NCBI GenBank assembly: GCA_030601675.1
Contig: JAUWBN010000009.1
Coordinates: 1-42,500, forward strand
DNA from: Hadesarchaea archaeon
GTDB taxonomy: Archaea > Hadarchaeota > Hadarchaeia > Hadarchaeales > Hadarchaeaceae
Direction of reading: 5' to 3'
Length of the DNA stretch: 42,500 nucleotides
The notes under the pieces are model-generated. The model saw only the letters and a list, made by a program, of their open reading frames with translations. It did no database searches and had not been told where the DNA came from. How positions within the stretch are numbered: the stretch's first letter is position 1; the number at the start of each line of letters is the position of its first letter. Positions 32,638 through 40,892 of the stretch are shown piece by piece. A program made the translations under genes and the position numbers.

Positions 32638-33867
32638 TCACCCTACCCCCTTCATGACCTGCCTGAGCAACTTCAGGGCTTCCTTTCGATCGTTCCAGTT
32701 GACGAAAAAGCTGACCGACGCTCGGCTCGATAGAATCTCGATGATGTTAATCCGCGCTCGCGCGAGGGGCTTCGAAAGCTTGGCTATAGCACCTGGGGTA
32801 TAGATGAAGCGCTCGCTCTCTGCCATGAGCAACGCGAGGTTACCTTCGCTCGTCACCGATTTCATGAGTTTGTGCTTGGTTATGGTGTTGTGCAGCAGCT
32901 TGAGTGCCCGGCGGGAGTCCTCCTCCGCGACGTAGACCGAGAACGACCTAGGACCGATCGAGACACCGAAAATGTTTATCCCGGCCTTGCCCAACGGTGC
33001 CGCTGTTTTCACGAGGATTCCCGGCGTGGTTTGCATCTCCCTGCCGATGACCGTCAGCATCGCCAGCGGTTTTTCATACGCCCGAACACCCACGAATTCA
33101 GCCTCCTTTGCACCCACGATAACTGTACCACGGACAGATAAATTGCCGTAGCGGAAGTGTATAACCTTGGCGCTCATATTAGAGTCCTTGTAATTCATCG
33201 CCCGCGGATGCATCACCTGCGCCCCAAAGCGTGCTAGGTCCCTCATCTCCTCGACCGAGATGCGTTCGATGAGGCGAGCTTCCTTGATTTTATCGGGGTC
33301 TGCGCTCATCACCCCCTCGGCATCAGTGACTACGATTACTTCGTCAGCGTCTAGGCATTTTCCCATGAGGAAGCCTGTTATATCGCTTCCCCCTCGCCCG
33401 ACCGTCGTTATGTTCCCCCGTCGGTCCTTGCCCAAGAAGCCGCATATCACGGGAATCACGCGCTTTTTGAGGAGGGGCAGGATGTATCGTTGGGTTCGCC
33501 GCCTCGTTTCAGCCAGATCGATGTTCGCCAAGCCGAAGTTGCTGTCGGTCACCACGGGCCACTCCTTCTCTCCTGGGTCGATGTGTTTCGCTTGTGCCCC
33601 GAGATTGCGCAGCGCGGAGGCGAAGACTCGGGCGCTCGTTCGCTCGCCCATCGCCATGATTTCGTCGAGCTCTCGTGCGCTTATCTTGCCACCCGTGCTC
33701 GCTTTCGCCGCTTCGATCAACTCGTCGGTAGTGTGCCCCATCGCCGACACCACCACCGCAACTTGGGTACCCTTTCGGTGCTCCCGATGAACGGCCTCCG
33801 CCCCCAAGCGTACACGTTCGTCATCGGCTACGCTCATCCCGCCAAATTTCACGACGATTCGCTTCAC
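32638..33867 (-). CDS. lysC: Aspartate kinase
   Basis: The protein of about 409 aa has the amino-acid kinase motif VVKFGGMSVAD at the N-terminus, TVGRGGSDITGFLMGKCLDA near 170, and two C-terminal ACT domains (about 265-405) for feedback control. It makes aspartyl phosphate, the first step to lysine. GTG 33867 overlaps the lysA stop as GTGA and is preferred to the track start 33876. Its place in a lysine-only operon suggests lysine feedback, which is inferred. Confidence 0.94.
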   Translation of the reverse strand: MKRIVVKFGGMSVADDERVRLGAEAVHREHRKGTQVAVVVSAMGHTTDELIEAAKASTGGKISARELDEIMAMGERTSARVFASALRNLGAQAKHIDPGEKEWPVVTDSNFGLANIDLAETRRRTQRYILPLLKKRVIPVICGFLGKDRRGNITTVGRGGSDITGFLMGKCLDADEVIVVTDAEGVMSADPDKIKEARLIERISVEEMRDLARFGAQVMHPRAMNYKDSNMSAKVIHFRYGNLSVRGTVIVGAKEAEFVGVRAYEKPLAMLTVIGREMQTTPGILVKTAAPLGKAGINIFGVSIGPRSFSVYVAEEDSRRALKLLHNTITKHKLMKSVTSEGNLALLMAESERFIYTPGAIAKLSKPLARARINIIEILSSRASVSFFVNWNDRKEALKLLRQVMKGVG

Positions 33868-35177
33868 TTCAGCCACCCAGGAATTTGGTCGAGGCGTGTC
33901 AGGTCCTCATAACCTTCCCGCTTTCGGATGATCTCGGTCTTGCCACGATTTACCAAGACCATCGCGGGTCGGGGCTGCGCGGTATGCTGGCTCGACATGG
34001 CCAAGCCGTAAGCCCCGACATCGAAGATCGCGACGAGGTCTCCAGGTTCGGCGGCTGGTAGCCTGCGCTCCTTGCCCAAGAAATCGCCGGACTCACAGAG
34101 GGGGCCAGCGATGTTGACAAGTTGCTCATTTTTTTCTCGGATTTTGTTCGCGAGTTCGATGTGGTGATATGCGCCGTAGAGGGCCGGCCTGATCAACGCG
34201 TTCATCCCCGCATCGACCGCCACCCAAGTCGGCATGTCCGGACGCTCCTTGGTATAGCCAACGCGGGCCAGCAGCACACCGGCGTCAGCGACGATGTACC
34301 GCCCAGGCTCGAGGATCAGCGTGGGCCTAGCGAGATCCTTTTCCTCGACGACCCGCTTGACCACCGATACGACATGCTCCGCGACCTCTTCGGGTTGAAG
34401 CTCGGGGTCATCGGGCTTGTAGGGTATGCCAAGGCCGCCCCCTAAGTCGACGAATTGGACGTGAATGTTCAGCCTCTGCTTGACCTCCACAACGAGTGCC
34501 ATTAGCTTCTCAGCCTCCTCCTCGAAGGGCCCTGCATCGAGGATCTGTGACCCTATGTGGGAGTGGATGCCGACGACCTCGACGTTCCGCATTCTCGAAG
34601 CCAACTCATAGGCCTCGAACGCCTGCCCGCTCGCGACGTCGAAACCGAACTTGCTCTCCCGCAGCCCGGTGGCTATGTAGGGATGGGTCAGCGTCTTCAC
34701 GTCGGGGTTCACCCTAAGCCCGATCCGCGCTCGCTTGCCCAAGCGGGAGGTCAATCCCTCGATGGCCGTGAGCTCTTGGAGGCTGTCGACGTTTATCAGG
34801 ACATCGTTGGTTACGGCCAGCTCGAGTTCCGAGAGCGTCTTGTAGTTGCCGTTGAAGACCACACGATTTCCAGGGATCCCCACCCCAAGGGCATTTCTGA
34901 GTTCGTTTTCTGAGCTGACCTCGGCTCCGGCGCCATCCCCTTGTAGAATCTTGCACATCGCCAAGTTGAAGTTCGCCTTGAGGGCGTAGCAGACAAGCAC
35001 GCTCGGCCATCGCTCGGCGAAGGCACGGTAGAAGCGCTGGTAGTTTTCGCGCACACGCTGCTCATCGACCACGTATAGAGGCGTTCCGAATTGCTCGGCA
35101 AGCTCGACCGCGTCGGCGCCACCAATCACGAGATGTCCTCGGGTGTTGGTGCCGAAGTGCTGTTTCAGCATCAGCAT
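33864..35177 (-). CDS. lysA: Diaminopimelate decarboxylase
   Basis: The 437-aa fold-III PLP enzyme has the Schiff-base lysine in VCYALKANFNLAMCK (about 62-76), HSHIGSQI for the PLP phosphate side, GGGLGIPY, EPGRYIVADAG and the active-site Cys in PLCESGDFLG. Full length. It converts meso-diaminopimelate to lysine. Its start overlaps the aminotransferase stop (ATGCTGA), with a second possible ATG two codons on. Confidence 0.96.
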   Translation of the reverse strand: MLMLKQHFGTNTRGHLVIGGADAVELAEQFGTPLYVVDEQRVRENYQRFYRAFAERWPSVLVCYALKANFNLAMCKILQGDGAGAEVSSENELRNALGVGIPGNRVVFNGNYKTLSELELAVTNDVLINVDSLQELTAIEGLTSRLGKRARIGLRVNPDVKTLTHPYIATGLRESKFGFDVASGQAFEAYELASRMRNVEVVGIHSHIGSQILDAGPFEEEAEKLMALVVEVKQRLNIHVQFVDLGGGLGIPYKPDDPELQPEEVAEHVVSVVKRVVEEKDLARPTLILEPGRYIVADAGVLLARVGYTKERPDMPTWVAVDAGMNALIRPALYGAYHHIELANKIREKNEQLVNIAGPLCESGDFLGKERRLPAAEPGDLVAIFDVGAYGLAMSSQHTAQPRPAMVLVNRGKTEIIRKREGYEDLTRLDQIPGWLK

Positions 35178-36526
35178 TTACGCTCGACCTCGCGAAGGGC
35201 TTCCCCGAAGATGTCTAGGCCGAGCTCGAGTTCTCGTCGGTTTATGGTGAGTGGCGGGGCTATGCGAATCACCGAGCGCCCTCCCCGGAAGACGATGAGC
35301 CCCCGGTTCAGGGCTTCGCGCACTACCGCGTTGCGCTCCTTGATCGCCCGCTCCTTCGTTCGGCCATCCTTAATCATTTCCACCGCCAGCAGCAGCCCCT
35401 TGCCCCTGACTTCGCCGATAAAGCGGGACCCCTCAGCGAGTTCCTGCAGCCGCTTGAGCGCCAGCTTGCCTAGCTCGGCAGCTCGATGAACGAGCTTTTG
35501 TTTTTCCAAAATGTTTAATCCCTCGAGGGCCGCTGCACAGGCGATCAGGTTTCCACCAAAAGTCGAGGCGTGTGCTCCCGGCTCCCAGTCCATAATTTTT
35601 GCACTGGTTATCGTTGCTCCTATCGGGGCCATTCCACCGGCTAGGGCCTTCGCAATGCAGACAATATCGGGAACCACTTTCCAGTGCTTCATCGCAAACA
35701 TCTCTCCCGTGCGCCCGAGTCCGGTTTGGATCTCGTCGGCTATGAAGAGCCAGTCGTGCTTCTCACAGAGTTCCTTGAGCATGGGGTAGTACTCGGGTGG
35801 GGGGATGATGTACCCCGACCCCCCTTGGATTGGCTCGGTGATGACTGCGGCAACCTCCTCGGGCGGTATCACCTTTTGAATGTATTCGCGGATGAACTCG
35901 AAACACAGGAAGTCGCACCCAGGGTAACTTTGACCGAAGGGGCAGCGGTAGCAGTAGGGGTAGGGCATGAAGCTCACCCCTGGCACGAGGGGGGCGAAGT
36001 AGCGATGGTGCAGGGCGTTCATTGAGGATAAGCTCATCGCCCCGAAGGTTCGGCCGTGGAATGCGCCGGTATACGCGATCATGCGCGGCCTCCGGGTGTG
36101 CCAGCGAGCGCACTTGAATGCAGCCTCAACCGATTCGGCACCCGAGTTCCCGAAGTAAACGCGTTTGGCGAACTTGCCCGGGGTGATCGCGACGAGTCGC
36201 TCCGCGAGCTCGACCTGCGCTTCGTAGTAGAAATCGGTCCCGGCGAAGTGTGTGAGCTTCGTTGCCTGCCGTTCGACGGCGCGGATGAGCTTGGGGTGGG
36301 AGTAACCGTAATTGAGGACGAACATACCCGAGGTGAGGTCGAGTAAGACGTTCCCGTCCACGTCGCGCACGTAGCAACCCCAGCCCTCCTTTGCCACGAT
36401 CGGCTCGGTTCGGGTGTAGGAAGGGGACATCACCCGCTCGTCACGTGCGACTATCCTCTTCGCTTGCGGGCCGGGAATCGGTTTTACTATGCGTGGACCG
36501 CCTTTGACCCACGTAGGTTTCGACAG
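35171..36526 (-). CDS. Class III PLP aminotransferase or amino-acid racemase, lysine operon head
   Basis: The fold-I class III enzyme has YGYSHPKLIRAVERQ, GNSGAESVEAAFKCAR, GAFHGRTFGAMS, FIADEIQTGLGRTG and the PLP lysine in IAKALAGGMAPIG. A Cys-rich YPYCYRCPFGQSYPGCDF insert is typical of archaeal members such as the Pyrococcus ornithine aminotransferase and amino-acid racemases. The track start (GTG 36433) cuts off the family N-terminus. In frame upstream lie SKPTWVKGGPRIVKP, then PGPQAKRIVARDERV, with no ATG, GTG or TTG. CTG 36526 after GAGGTGG is the likely start (451 aa). Position suggests a diaminopimelate-route step, but substrate is uncertain. Confidence 0.82.
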   Translation of the reverse strand: MSKPTWVKGGPRIVKPIPGPQAKRIVARDERVMSPSYTRTEPIVAKEGWGCYVRDVDGNVLLDLTSGMFVLNYGYSHPKLIRAVERQATKLTHFAGTDFYYEAQVELAERLVAITPGKFAKRVYFGNSGAESVEAAFKCARWHTRRPRMIAYTGAFHGRTFGAMSLSSMNALHHRYFAPLVPGVSFMPYPYCYRCPFGQSYPGCDFLCFEFIREYIQKVIPPEEVAAVITEPIQGGSGYIIPPPEYYPMLKELCEKHDWLFIADEIQTGLGRTGEMFAMKHWKVVPDIVCIAKALAGGMAPIGATITSAKIMDWEPGAHASTFGGNLIACAAALEGLNILEKQKLVHRAAELGKLALKRLQELAEGSRFIGEVRGKGLLLAVEMIKDGRTKERAIKERNAVVREALNRGLIVFRGGRSVIRIAPPLTINRRELELGLDIFGEALREVERKC

Positions 36527-36596
36527 AGTACCACCTCACAGCTTTACTCAAATGGTATCTCTTAAATAATTGCGGCAGCGCAACACGGCAAACTAA

Positions 36597-36605
36597 GTTT
36601 TTATA
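36597..36605 (+). promoter_or_regulatory. TATA element of the nnrD-L40e-GGGPS group
   Basis: TTTTTATAT lies about 38 bases before GTG 36639, which would place the transcript start near 36628. GAGGTG at 36627-36632 would then be at its very 5' end. The leftward operon has its own TATA-like TTATTTAAG near 36566-36574. Confidence 0.45.
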
Positions 36606-36638
36606 TCCAGCAGAGCCCTTTCCTTCAGAGGTGCACCC

Positions 36639-37529
36639 GTGGTAACTCCCAAAATGCGCGTCGAAAAAAAGGATGTGGTGACCGTTTTGCCGAAACGGAG
36701 GCGGGAAGCGCACAAGGGCGACTACGGCAGGTTGCTCATCATCGGTGGGGGCTCGCGCTACGTTGGAGCTCCAGCTCTCGTGGGCTTGGCTGCGCTGCGC
36801 TCGGGTGTCGACCTATCCATCATAGCCGCACCTGAGAAGGCGGCTTGGACGATCAACTCATTCTCCCCCGATCTCATCACCATCAAACTCCCCTGCCGCG
36901 ACCTCGAGCCTGCCGCACTTTCAGAATTGCGGAACGAATTCAAGAGCGCGGCAGCCGTGGTCGTGGGTTCTGGGCTGGGCACGTTGGCGAAGACGCGCGA
37001 TGCAGTTATCGAGCTCGCACGCACGCTCAAGGAGGGGCACTCGAACTTGCCCGCGCTGTTCGACGCGGACGGGCTGAAGGCGCTGGCGTCCGAGCGGGGC
37101 TTGCCTCAGGGCATGCCGTGGGTCCTGACGCCCCACACACGTGAGTTCGAGCTGCTGACGGGCGTGGACTTGCCGACCGACATCAAGGGACGGGCCCAGC
37201 AGGTCAAGGCCGCCGCAAAAGAACTCGACTGCACGGTGTTGTTGAAGGCGTGGGTCGACATCATCGCCTCACCCGCTGGGGAGGTGAAGCTTAACTACAC
37301 GGGCAACTCCGGGATGACCGTCGGGGGCACGGGTGATGTGCTCGCGGGGGTCGTCGGCGCATTTCTGGCCCAGGGGGCGGAGCCCTTCGGGGCGGCGGTC
37401 GCGGGAGCTTGGGCATGCGGTCGGGCAGGCGATCTGTGTTATAAAGAAAAGGGTTACGAGCTCTTGGCATCGGACCTGATCGAGAAGCTACCCGCGGTCC
37501 TCAAGGAGGTCAGGGGAAGGAAGCGATGA
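36639..37529 (+). CDS. nnrD: ADP-dependent (S)-NAD(P)H-hydrate dehydratase
   Basis: The 296-aa ribokinase-like YjeF_C enzyme has [18 protein letters not shown] at the N-terminus, [12 protein letters not shown] near 165, and the nucleotide motif [20 protein letters not shown] near 225. It repairs hydrated NADH/NADPH. The N-terminal epimerase domain found in fused archaeal forms is absent, so the epimerase must be elsewhere. GTG 36639 has GAGGTG six bases ahead. ATG 36654 is an alternative. L40e follows after one base. Confidence 0.93.
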   Translation: MVTPKMRVEKKDVVTVLPKRRREAHKGDYGRLLIIGGGSRYVGAPALVGLAALRSGVDLSIIAAPEKAAWTINSFSPDLITIKLPCRDLEPAALSELRNEFKSAAAVVVGSGLGTLAKTRDAVIELARTLKEGHSNLPALFDADGLKALASERGLPQGMPWVLTPHTREFELLTGVDLPTDIKGRAQQVKAAAKELDCTVLLKAWVDIIASPAGEVKLNYTGNSGMTVGGTGDVLAGVVGAFLAQGAEPFGAAVAGAWACGRAGDLCYKEKGYELLASDLIEKLPAVLKEVRGRKR

Positions 37530-37530
37530 C

Positions 37531-37677
37531 GTGGTGAAGTTCGAGGTGGCTGGGCGGCGCCTGTTCAACGTGAAGATATGTATGAAGTGCAACGCCCGCA
37601 ACCCCTGGAAGGCGACCAAGTGCAGAAAATGCGGATACGGCGGGCTGAGGCCGAAGTCGAGGGAGCCACGTGGGTAA
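37531..37677 (+). CDS. rpl40e: 50S ribosomal protein L40e
   Basis: This 48-residue gene is missed by the ORF track. It reads [20 protein letters not shown] then [17 protein letters not shown], the complete archaeal L40e with its CxxC...CxxC zinc finger. It starts at GTG 37531 (or 37534) just after the nnrD stop. Its end overlaps the GTG start of the GGGP synthase gene, so the three genes are co-translated. Confidence 0.96.
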   Translation: MVKFEVAGRRLFNVKICMKCNARNPWKATKCRKCGYGGLRPKSREPRG

Positions 37678-38425
37678 GGTCGAAAAGCGCTTGCTTGATA
37701 CAATTGCTCGAAACGGCGCTGCTCATCTGACGCTTATCGACCCAGCGAAACAATCACCAAAAATCGCCGGTGAAATTGCCTCGGATGCGGCAGCCGCTGG
37801 GAGCGATGGTATCATGGTTGGAGGTTCAACCCGCGCGGTAGGTGAGCTCCTCGACGATACGATACTCGAGATAAAAAAAGCCGTTGATCTGCCAGCGATT
37901 TTGTTTCCGGCGAGCGAAGCGGGCATTAGCAGGCATGCCGACGCGATTTTCTTCATGAGCATGCTCAACTCCCGCGACCCCTACTTTATCACCGGCGCCC
38001 AGCGCCGCGGCGCACCGCTCGTAAAGAAATTAGGGCTCGAGATTTTACCCATGGCCTATCTGTTGGTCGAGCCTGGCGGGGCGGCCGGGCGGGTCGGGAA
38101 GGCAGACCTAATCCCTCGCACCAAACCTGAGCTGGCCGTGGCCTACGCGCTCGCGGCGCAATATCTGGGCATGCGGTTCGTCTACCTCGAGGCGGGCTCA
38201 GGAGCTGAACAGCCGGTGCCGGTGGGGATGGTAAGGGCGGTGCGGAAAGCGACGCAGGTGACGCTCATCGTGGGGGGCGGGATAAAAACACCAGAAGTAG
38301 CTGTCGAGCGCGTGAAAGCCGGCGCTGATATTATTGTAACTGGGACCCTCGTCGAGCACGCAAAAGACAGGGTAGCAAAAATTCGCGAAATGGCGAAGGC
38401 GATCAAATCAGCCCGCGGTGCTTAG
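37670..38425 (+). CDS. Geranylgeranylglyceryl phosphate synthase
   Basis: The 251-aa TIM-barrel prenyltransferase has [81 protein letters not shown] and [13 protein letters not shown], all family motifs in order. It joins geranylgeranyl diphosphate to glycerol-1-phosphate, the first committed step of archaeal ether lipids, which fixes the domain of life. It starts at GTG 37670 inside the end of the L40e gene and converges with the S26e gene, overlapping it by 23 bases. Confidence 0.96.
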   Translation: MGKVEKRLLDTIARNGAAHLTLIDPAKQSPKIAGEIASDAAAAGSDGIMVGGSTRAVGELLDDTILEIKKAVDLPAILFPASEAGISRHADAIFFMSMLNSRDPYFITGAQRRGAPLVKKLGLEILPMAYLLVEPGGAAGRVGKADLIPRTKPELAVAYALAAQYLGMRFVYLEAGSGAEQPVPVGMVRAVRKATQVTLIVGGGIKTPEVAVERVKAGADIIVTGTLVEHAKDRVAKIREMAKAIKSARGA

Positions 38426-38621
38426 CGCAGGAGATGCACGCGTAGCCCTTGAAGCTGGGCATAAAAACGCGCCTCCGATCGATACCTGGAATTCTAGGGT
38501 CGACCCTGAAACCCTTCCTCACCGACACGGCTTTTATCCTAGGCACCAATCGCCCGCAATAGACACATGAAACTGGCTGACTTCGCCCGCCCGCCTTGTA
38601 GCGACCCCATTTCTTCCCCAT
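38403..38621 (-). CDS. rps26e: 30S ribosomal protein S26e
   Basis: The 72-residue product starts MGKKWGRYKAGGRSQPVSCV and continues with CGRLVPRIKAVSVRKGFRVD and a second CISCAKHRG knuckle, the archaeal S26e zinc protein. The track ORF begins at 38699, inside the RNase P RNA. ATG 38621 with AGGTGAT seven bases ahead is right. S26e is typical of TACK archaea and eukaryotes and usually absent from classical Euryarchaeota, a taxonomic hint. Confidence 0.94.
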   Translation of the reverse strand: MGKKWGRYKAGGRSQPVSCVYCGRLVPRIKAVSVRKGFRVDPRIPGIDRRRVFMPSFKGYACISCAKHRGLI

Positions 38622-38635
38622 TCGAATCACCTTGC

Positions 38636-38930
38636 GCCGGCGAATCAGTCGTAACCCGTCTTCTGTTTTCAGACGACATTGAGCTGAGCGGGCTACCACC
38701 CGCCTTCAGCAGGCATTCCTCGGCGGTTGCTTGCCCTTGCATCCCGCGGATTGGCCGTTTCATCCCCGTCGGCACGACCTCAGCGTCGCCGCATCCTCGC
38801 GCGAGCCGGGGGGTGTCGTTTCTGTGCCATCGTCCGGTCTCTCAACCGTGCTCTTTCGAGCCCGCGGACCTGTTAGATGGACGGAGTTTCCTCAGGCTTT
38901 CGCCCGGAAGTCGTCCACTGACTCGCCGGC
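38636..38930 (-). ncRNA. rnpB: RNase P RNA
   Basis: On the minus strand the ends pair as P1: GCCGGCGAGTCAGT with ACTGATTCGCCGGC (one G-U). Conserved region I is CTGAGGAAACTCCGTCC, with ACAGAAAC in the middle, AGGGCAAGCAACCGC, and the 3' AGAAGACGGGTTACGACTGA matching conserved region V. The length of about 295 nt is normal for archaea. TTAAACTT at 38951-38958 is 25 bases from the 5' end, as a TATA box should be. The RNA ends 14 bases before the S26e start codon. Several track ORFs here are shadows. Confidence 0.9.
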
Positions 38931-38977
38931 ACTATAATTTTTAGCTCTCCAAGTTTAAGAAGGTAGCTGGTGGGTGG

Positions 38978-39421
38978 ATGAAAGTGTTCATCGCGGGGCC
39001 GCTCTTCTCGCAGGCCGAGCGGGAGTTCAACCTGAAGGTGGACAAATACCTTGACAAACATGGGTTCGAGACCTTCCTGCCACAGCGCGAGGTGGGCGAT
39101 CTCTTGAAGCGGATTCGCAAGCGAGGCCGTAAGGCATACCGCATGATCTACGAGGAGGACCTTCGCGGGCTCGAGGGGGCAGATGTCGTGGTCGCGATCC
39201 TCGATGGCCCGGATGTCGACTCCGGCACGGCTTTCGAAGTGGGGTACGCGTGCGCCCGGGGGAAACCAGTGATCGGGCTGAAGACCGACATGCGGGTGTT
39301 CGCCCGGGAGGAGGAGGTCAACAACATGCTCGCCCAAGGGGTGAGAAAGATAGTCGAGAACTTCGATGATCTCCTACCCGCCCTGAACGCTACTAAGAAA
39401 ACGAAGAGGGGGCAACCTTAG
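38978..39421 (+). CDS. Nucleoside 2-deoxyribosyltransferase-like protein
   Basis: The 147-aa Rossmann-like protein has KVFIAGPLFSQAEREFN at the N-terminus, IYEEDLRGLEGADVVVAILD near 60, and DVDSGTAFEVGYACARGKPV near 82. The Asp and Glu (SGTAFE) are the usual catalytic residues. It would exchange or hydrolyse bases of deoxynucleosides or nucleotides. GGTGGGTGG precedes the ATG. It is divergent from rnpB, sharing a gap of about 47 bases. Confidence 0.88.
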   Translation: MKVFIAGPLFSQAEREFNLKVDKYLDKHGFETFLPQREVGDLLKRIRKRGRKAYRMIYEEDLRGLEGADVVVAILDGPDVDSGTAFEVGYACARGKPVIGLKTDMRVFAREEEVNNMLAQGVRKIVENFDDLLPALNATKKTKRGQP

Positions 39422-39434
39422 AGGAGGTGAATTG

Positions 39435-39818
39435 ATGACTGGAGAGCTCAACAAAGAAATTTTAGGCGTCGTGCTGAACACGTTGCCCGTGGAGATAACC
39501 TTTGTGGACAAAGACGATACGGTACGATATTTCAACAAAAACGGAGACAGAATATTTCCGCGCCCTCCTGCTGTTCTCGGCAGGAAGGTCCAAGACTGCC
39601 ACCCCAAGAAAAGCTTACACAAGGTGAACCAAATACTGGACGATTTCAAAAACAACAGGAAAGATTCCGCCGAGTTCTGGATAGATTTAGACAATAGAAA
39701 AATTTACATAAGGTATTTTGCCGCAAGGGACAAAAACGGAAACTACTTGGGCTGCCTTGAGGTTACCCAGGACATCACGAAAATTCAGACGATAAAAGGA
39801 GAAAAAAGGCTTTTGTAG
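39435..39818 (+). CDS. PAS-domain protein (DUF438-type PAS)
   Basis: The protein of about 127 aa consists of a single PAS fold: LNTLPVEITFVDKDDTVRYF, RIFPRPPAVLGRKVQDCHPK, VNQILDDFKNNRKDSAEFWI and YIRYFAARDKNGNYLG. This is the PAS form found at the C-terminus of DUF438 proteins, here alone. GGAGGTGA sits ahead of ATG 39435 (the track uses TTG 39432). With rubredoxin and rubrerythrin genes downstream it may sense redox state, which is inferred. Confidence 0.82.
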   Translation: MTGELNKEILGVVLNTLPVEITFVDKDDTVRYFNKNGDRIFPRPPAVLGRKVQDCHPKKSLHKVNQILDDFKNNRKDSAEFWIDLDNRKIYIRYFAARDKNGNYLGCLEVTQDITKIQTIKGEKRLL

Positions 39819-39865
39819 TTCATTCAATAAGGAAATCTAACAAAAAATGAGGGAAGGTGAAACTT

Positions 39866-40201
39866 GTGGAAAAATGGAGATGTACTGTATGCGGCTACAT
39901 CCACGATGGGACTGAATCACCTGAAAAATGTCCAAATTGTGGGGCACCCAAGGAGAAATTTGAGAAACTCCCTGAAGACAAGGAAAAACTGATCGAGAGA
40001 TCTAGGCTCTCGAACTCGCTGCACGTCAAACTCTCGGCGCTGTGGGGTGAAGTAGAGGAAACAGCGACAAGGGGCATTGAAGACAATTTAGATCCTAGAT
40101 GCGTTGAAATTTTCACGCAGGCTAAAGAAGTGGCGTGGATGTCGCGGCAGAGGTCGAAGGCTGAAATACAAAGCCATGTGAACAAAGGGAAATGGGGTTG
40201 A
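39866..40201 (+). CDS. Rubredoxin-like protein with helical C-terminal extension
   Basis: The protein of about 111 aa has an N-terminal rubredoxin knuckle pair, RCTVCGYIHDGTESPEKCPN-CG, as at the end of rubrerythrins. An 80-residue helical part (LHVKLSALWGEVEETATRGI, AKEVAWMSRQRSKAE) has no iron ligands I recognise. GTG 39866 fits AAGGTGA better than the track GTG 39857. It lies 12 bases before rubrerythrin and probably passes electrons to it. Confidence 0.78.
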   Translation: MEKWRCTVCGYIHDGTESPEKCPNCGAPKEKFEKLPEDKEKLIERSRLSNSLHVKLSALWGEVEETATRGIEDNLDPRCVEIFTQAKEVAWMSRQRSKAEIQSHVNKGKWG

Positions 40202-40213
40202 GGAGGTGAAAAA

Positions 40214-40798
40214 ATGGCAGCTAAACGGGAACTGAAGGGGAGCAAAACCGAGAAGAACTTGCTCGCGGCATTTGCGGGGGAGTCGCAGGCCCGGAACCGC
40301 TATACCTACTTCGCAGAGGTAGCGAGGAAGGAGGGATACGAGCAGATCGCGGCGATATTCGAGGAGACGGCGTGGAACGAACGGGCGCACGCCCAGCGGG
40401 AATTTGAGTTCCTGAATGGCGGCGAGGTGGAGATCCAAGCGGCGTATCCGGCAGGGGTTATCGGCGACACCAAGGCCAACCTCAAGGCAGCGGCAGCGGG
40501 GGAACACTACGAGTGGACGGAGATGTATCCGGGGTTCGAAAAGGTGGCTCGCGAGGAGGGATTCACCGAGATAGCTGACGTCTTCAAGGAGATCGGGGAG
40601 GTCGAGGAGCAGCACGAGAAACGATATCTGGCGTTGTTGAAAAATGTCGAGGCCGAGAAGGTCTTCAAGAAAGATCGCCCGGTGAAATGGAAGTGCCGAA
40701 ACTGCGGGTATGTTCATGAGGGAACTTCTGCACCAGAGAAATGTCCCGCGTGCGGGTATCCACAGAGTTACTATGAACTCCTCTGCGAGAACTACTAG
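40214..40798 (+). CDS. rbr: Rubrerythrin
   Basis: The 194-aa protein has a ferritin-like di-iron domain ([49 protein letters not shown]), giving the ExxR...ExxH ligand pairs. A C-terminal rubredoxin domain ([20 protein letters not shown]) follows. It is complete and normal length. It reduces hydrogen peroxide in anaerobes. GGAGGTG precedes the ATG. It ends the PAS-rubredoxin-rubrerythrin group. Confidence 0.95.
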   Translation: MAAKRELKGSKTEKNLLAAFAGESQARNRYTYFAEVARKEGYEQIAAIFEETAWNERAHAQREFEFLNGGEVEIQAAYPAGVIGDTKANLKAAAAGEHYEWTEMYPGFEKVAREEGFTEIADVFKEIGEVEEQHEKRYLALLKNVEAEKVFKKDRPVKWKCRNCGYVHEGTSAPEKCPACGYPQSYYELLCENY

Positions 40799-40892
40799 CT
40801 CTCATAGGAATGCAAAGTAAAGTAGACCTCGGGGTAAAGAGGTAAGGGCGTGGGCTAGACTACTAATTCTGAGTCAGTCCAGGGGAGATTTG

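Noticed and set aside
38567-38944. 125-aa plus-strand and other ORFs at 38.5-38.9 kb
   Set aside because: They lie across the RNase P RNA and are not genes.
40800-40892. Possible small gene after rubrerythrin
   Set aside because: Short, no start with ribosome site; simply the spacer between convergent genes.
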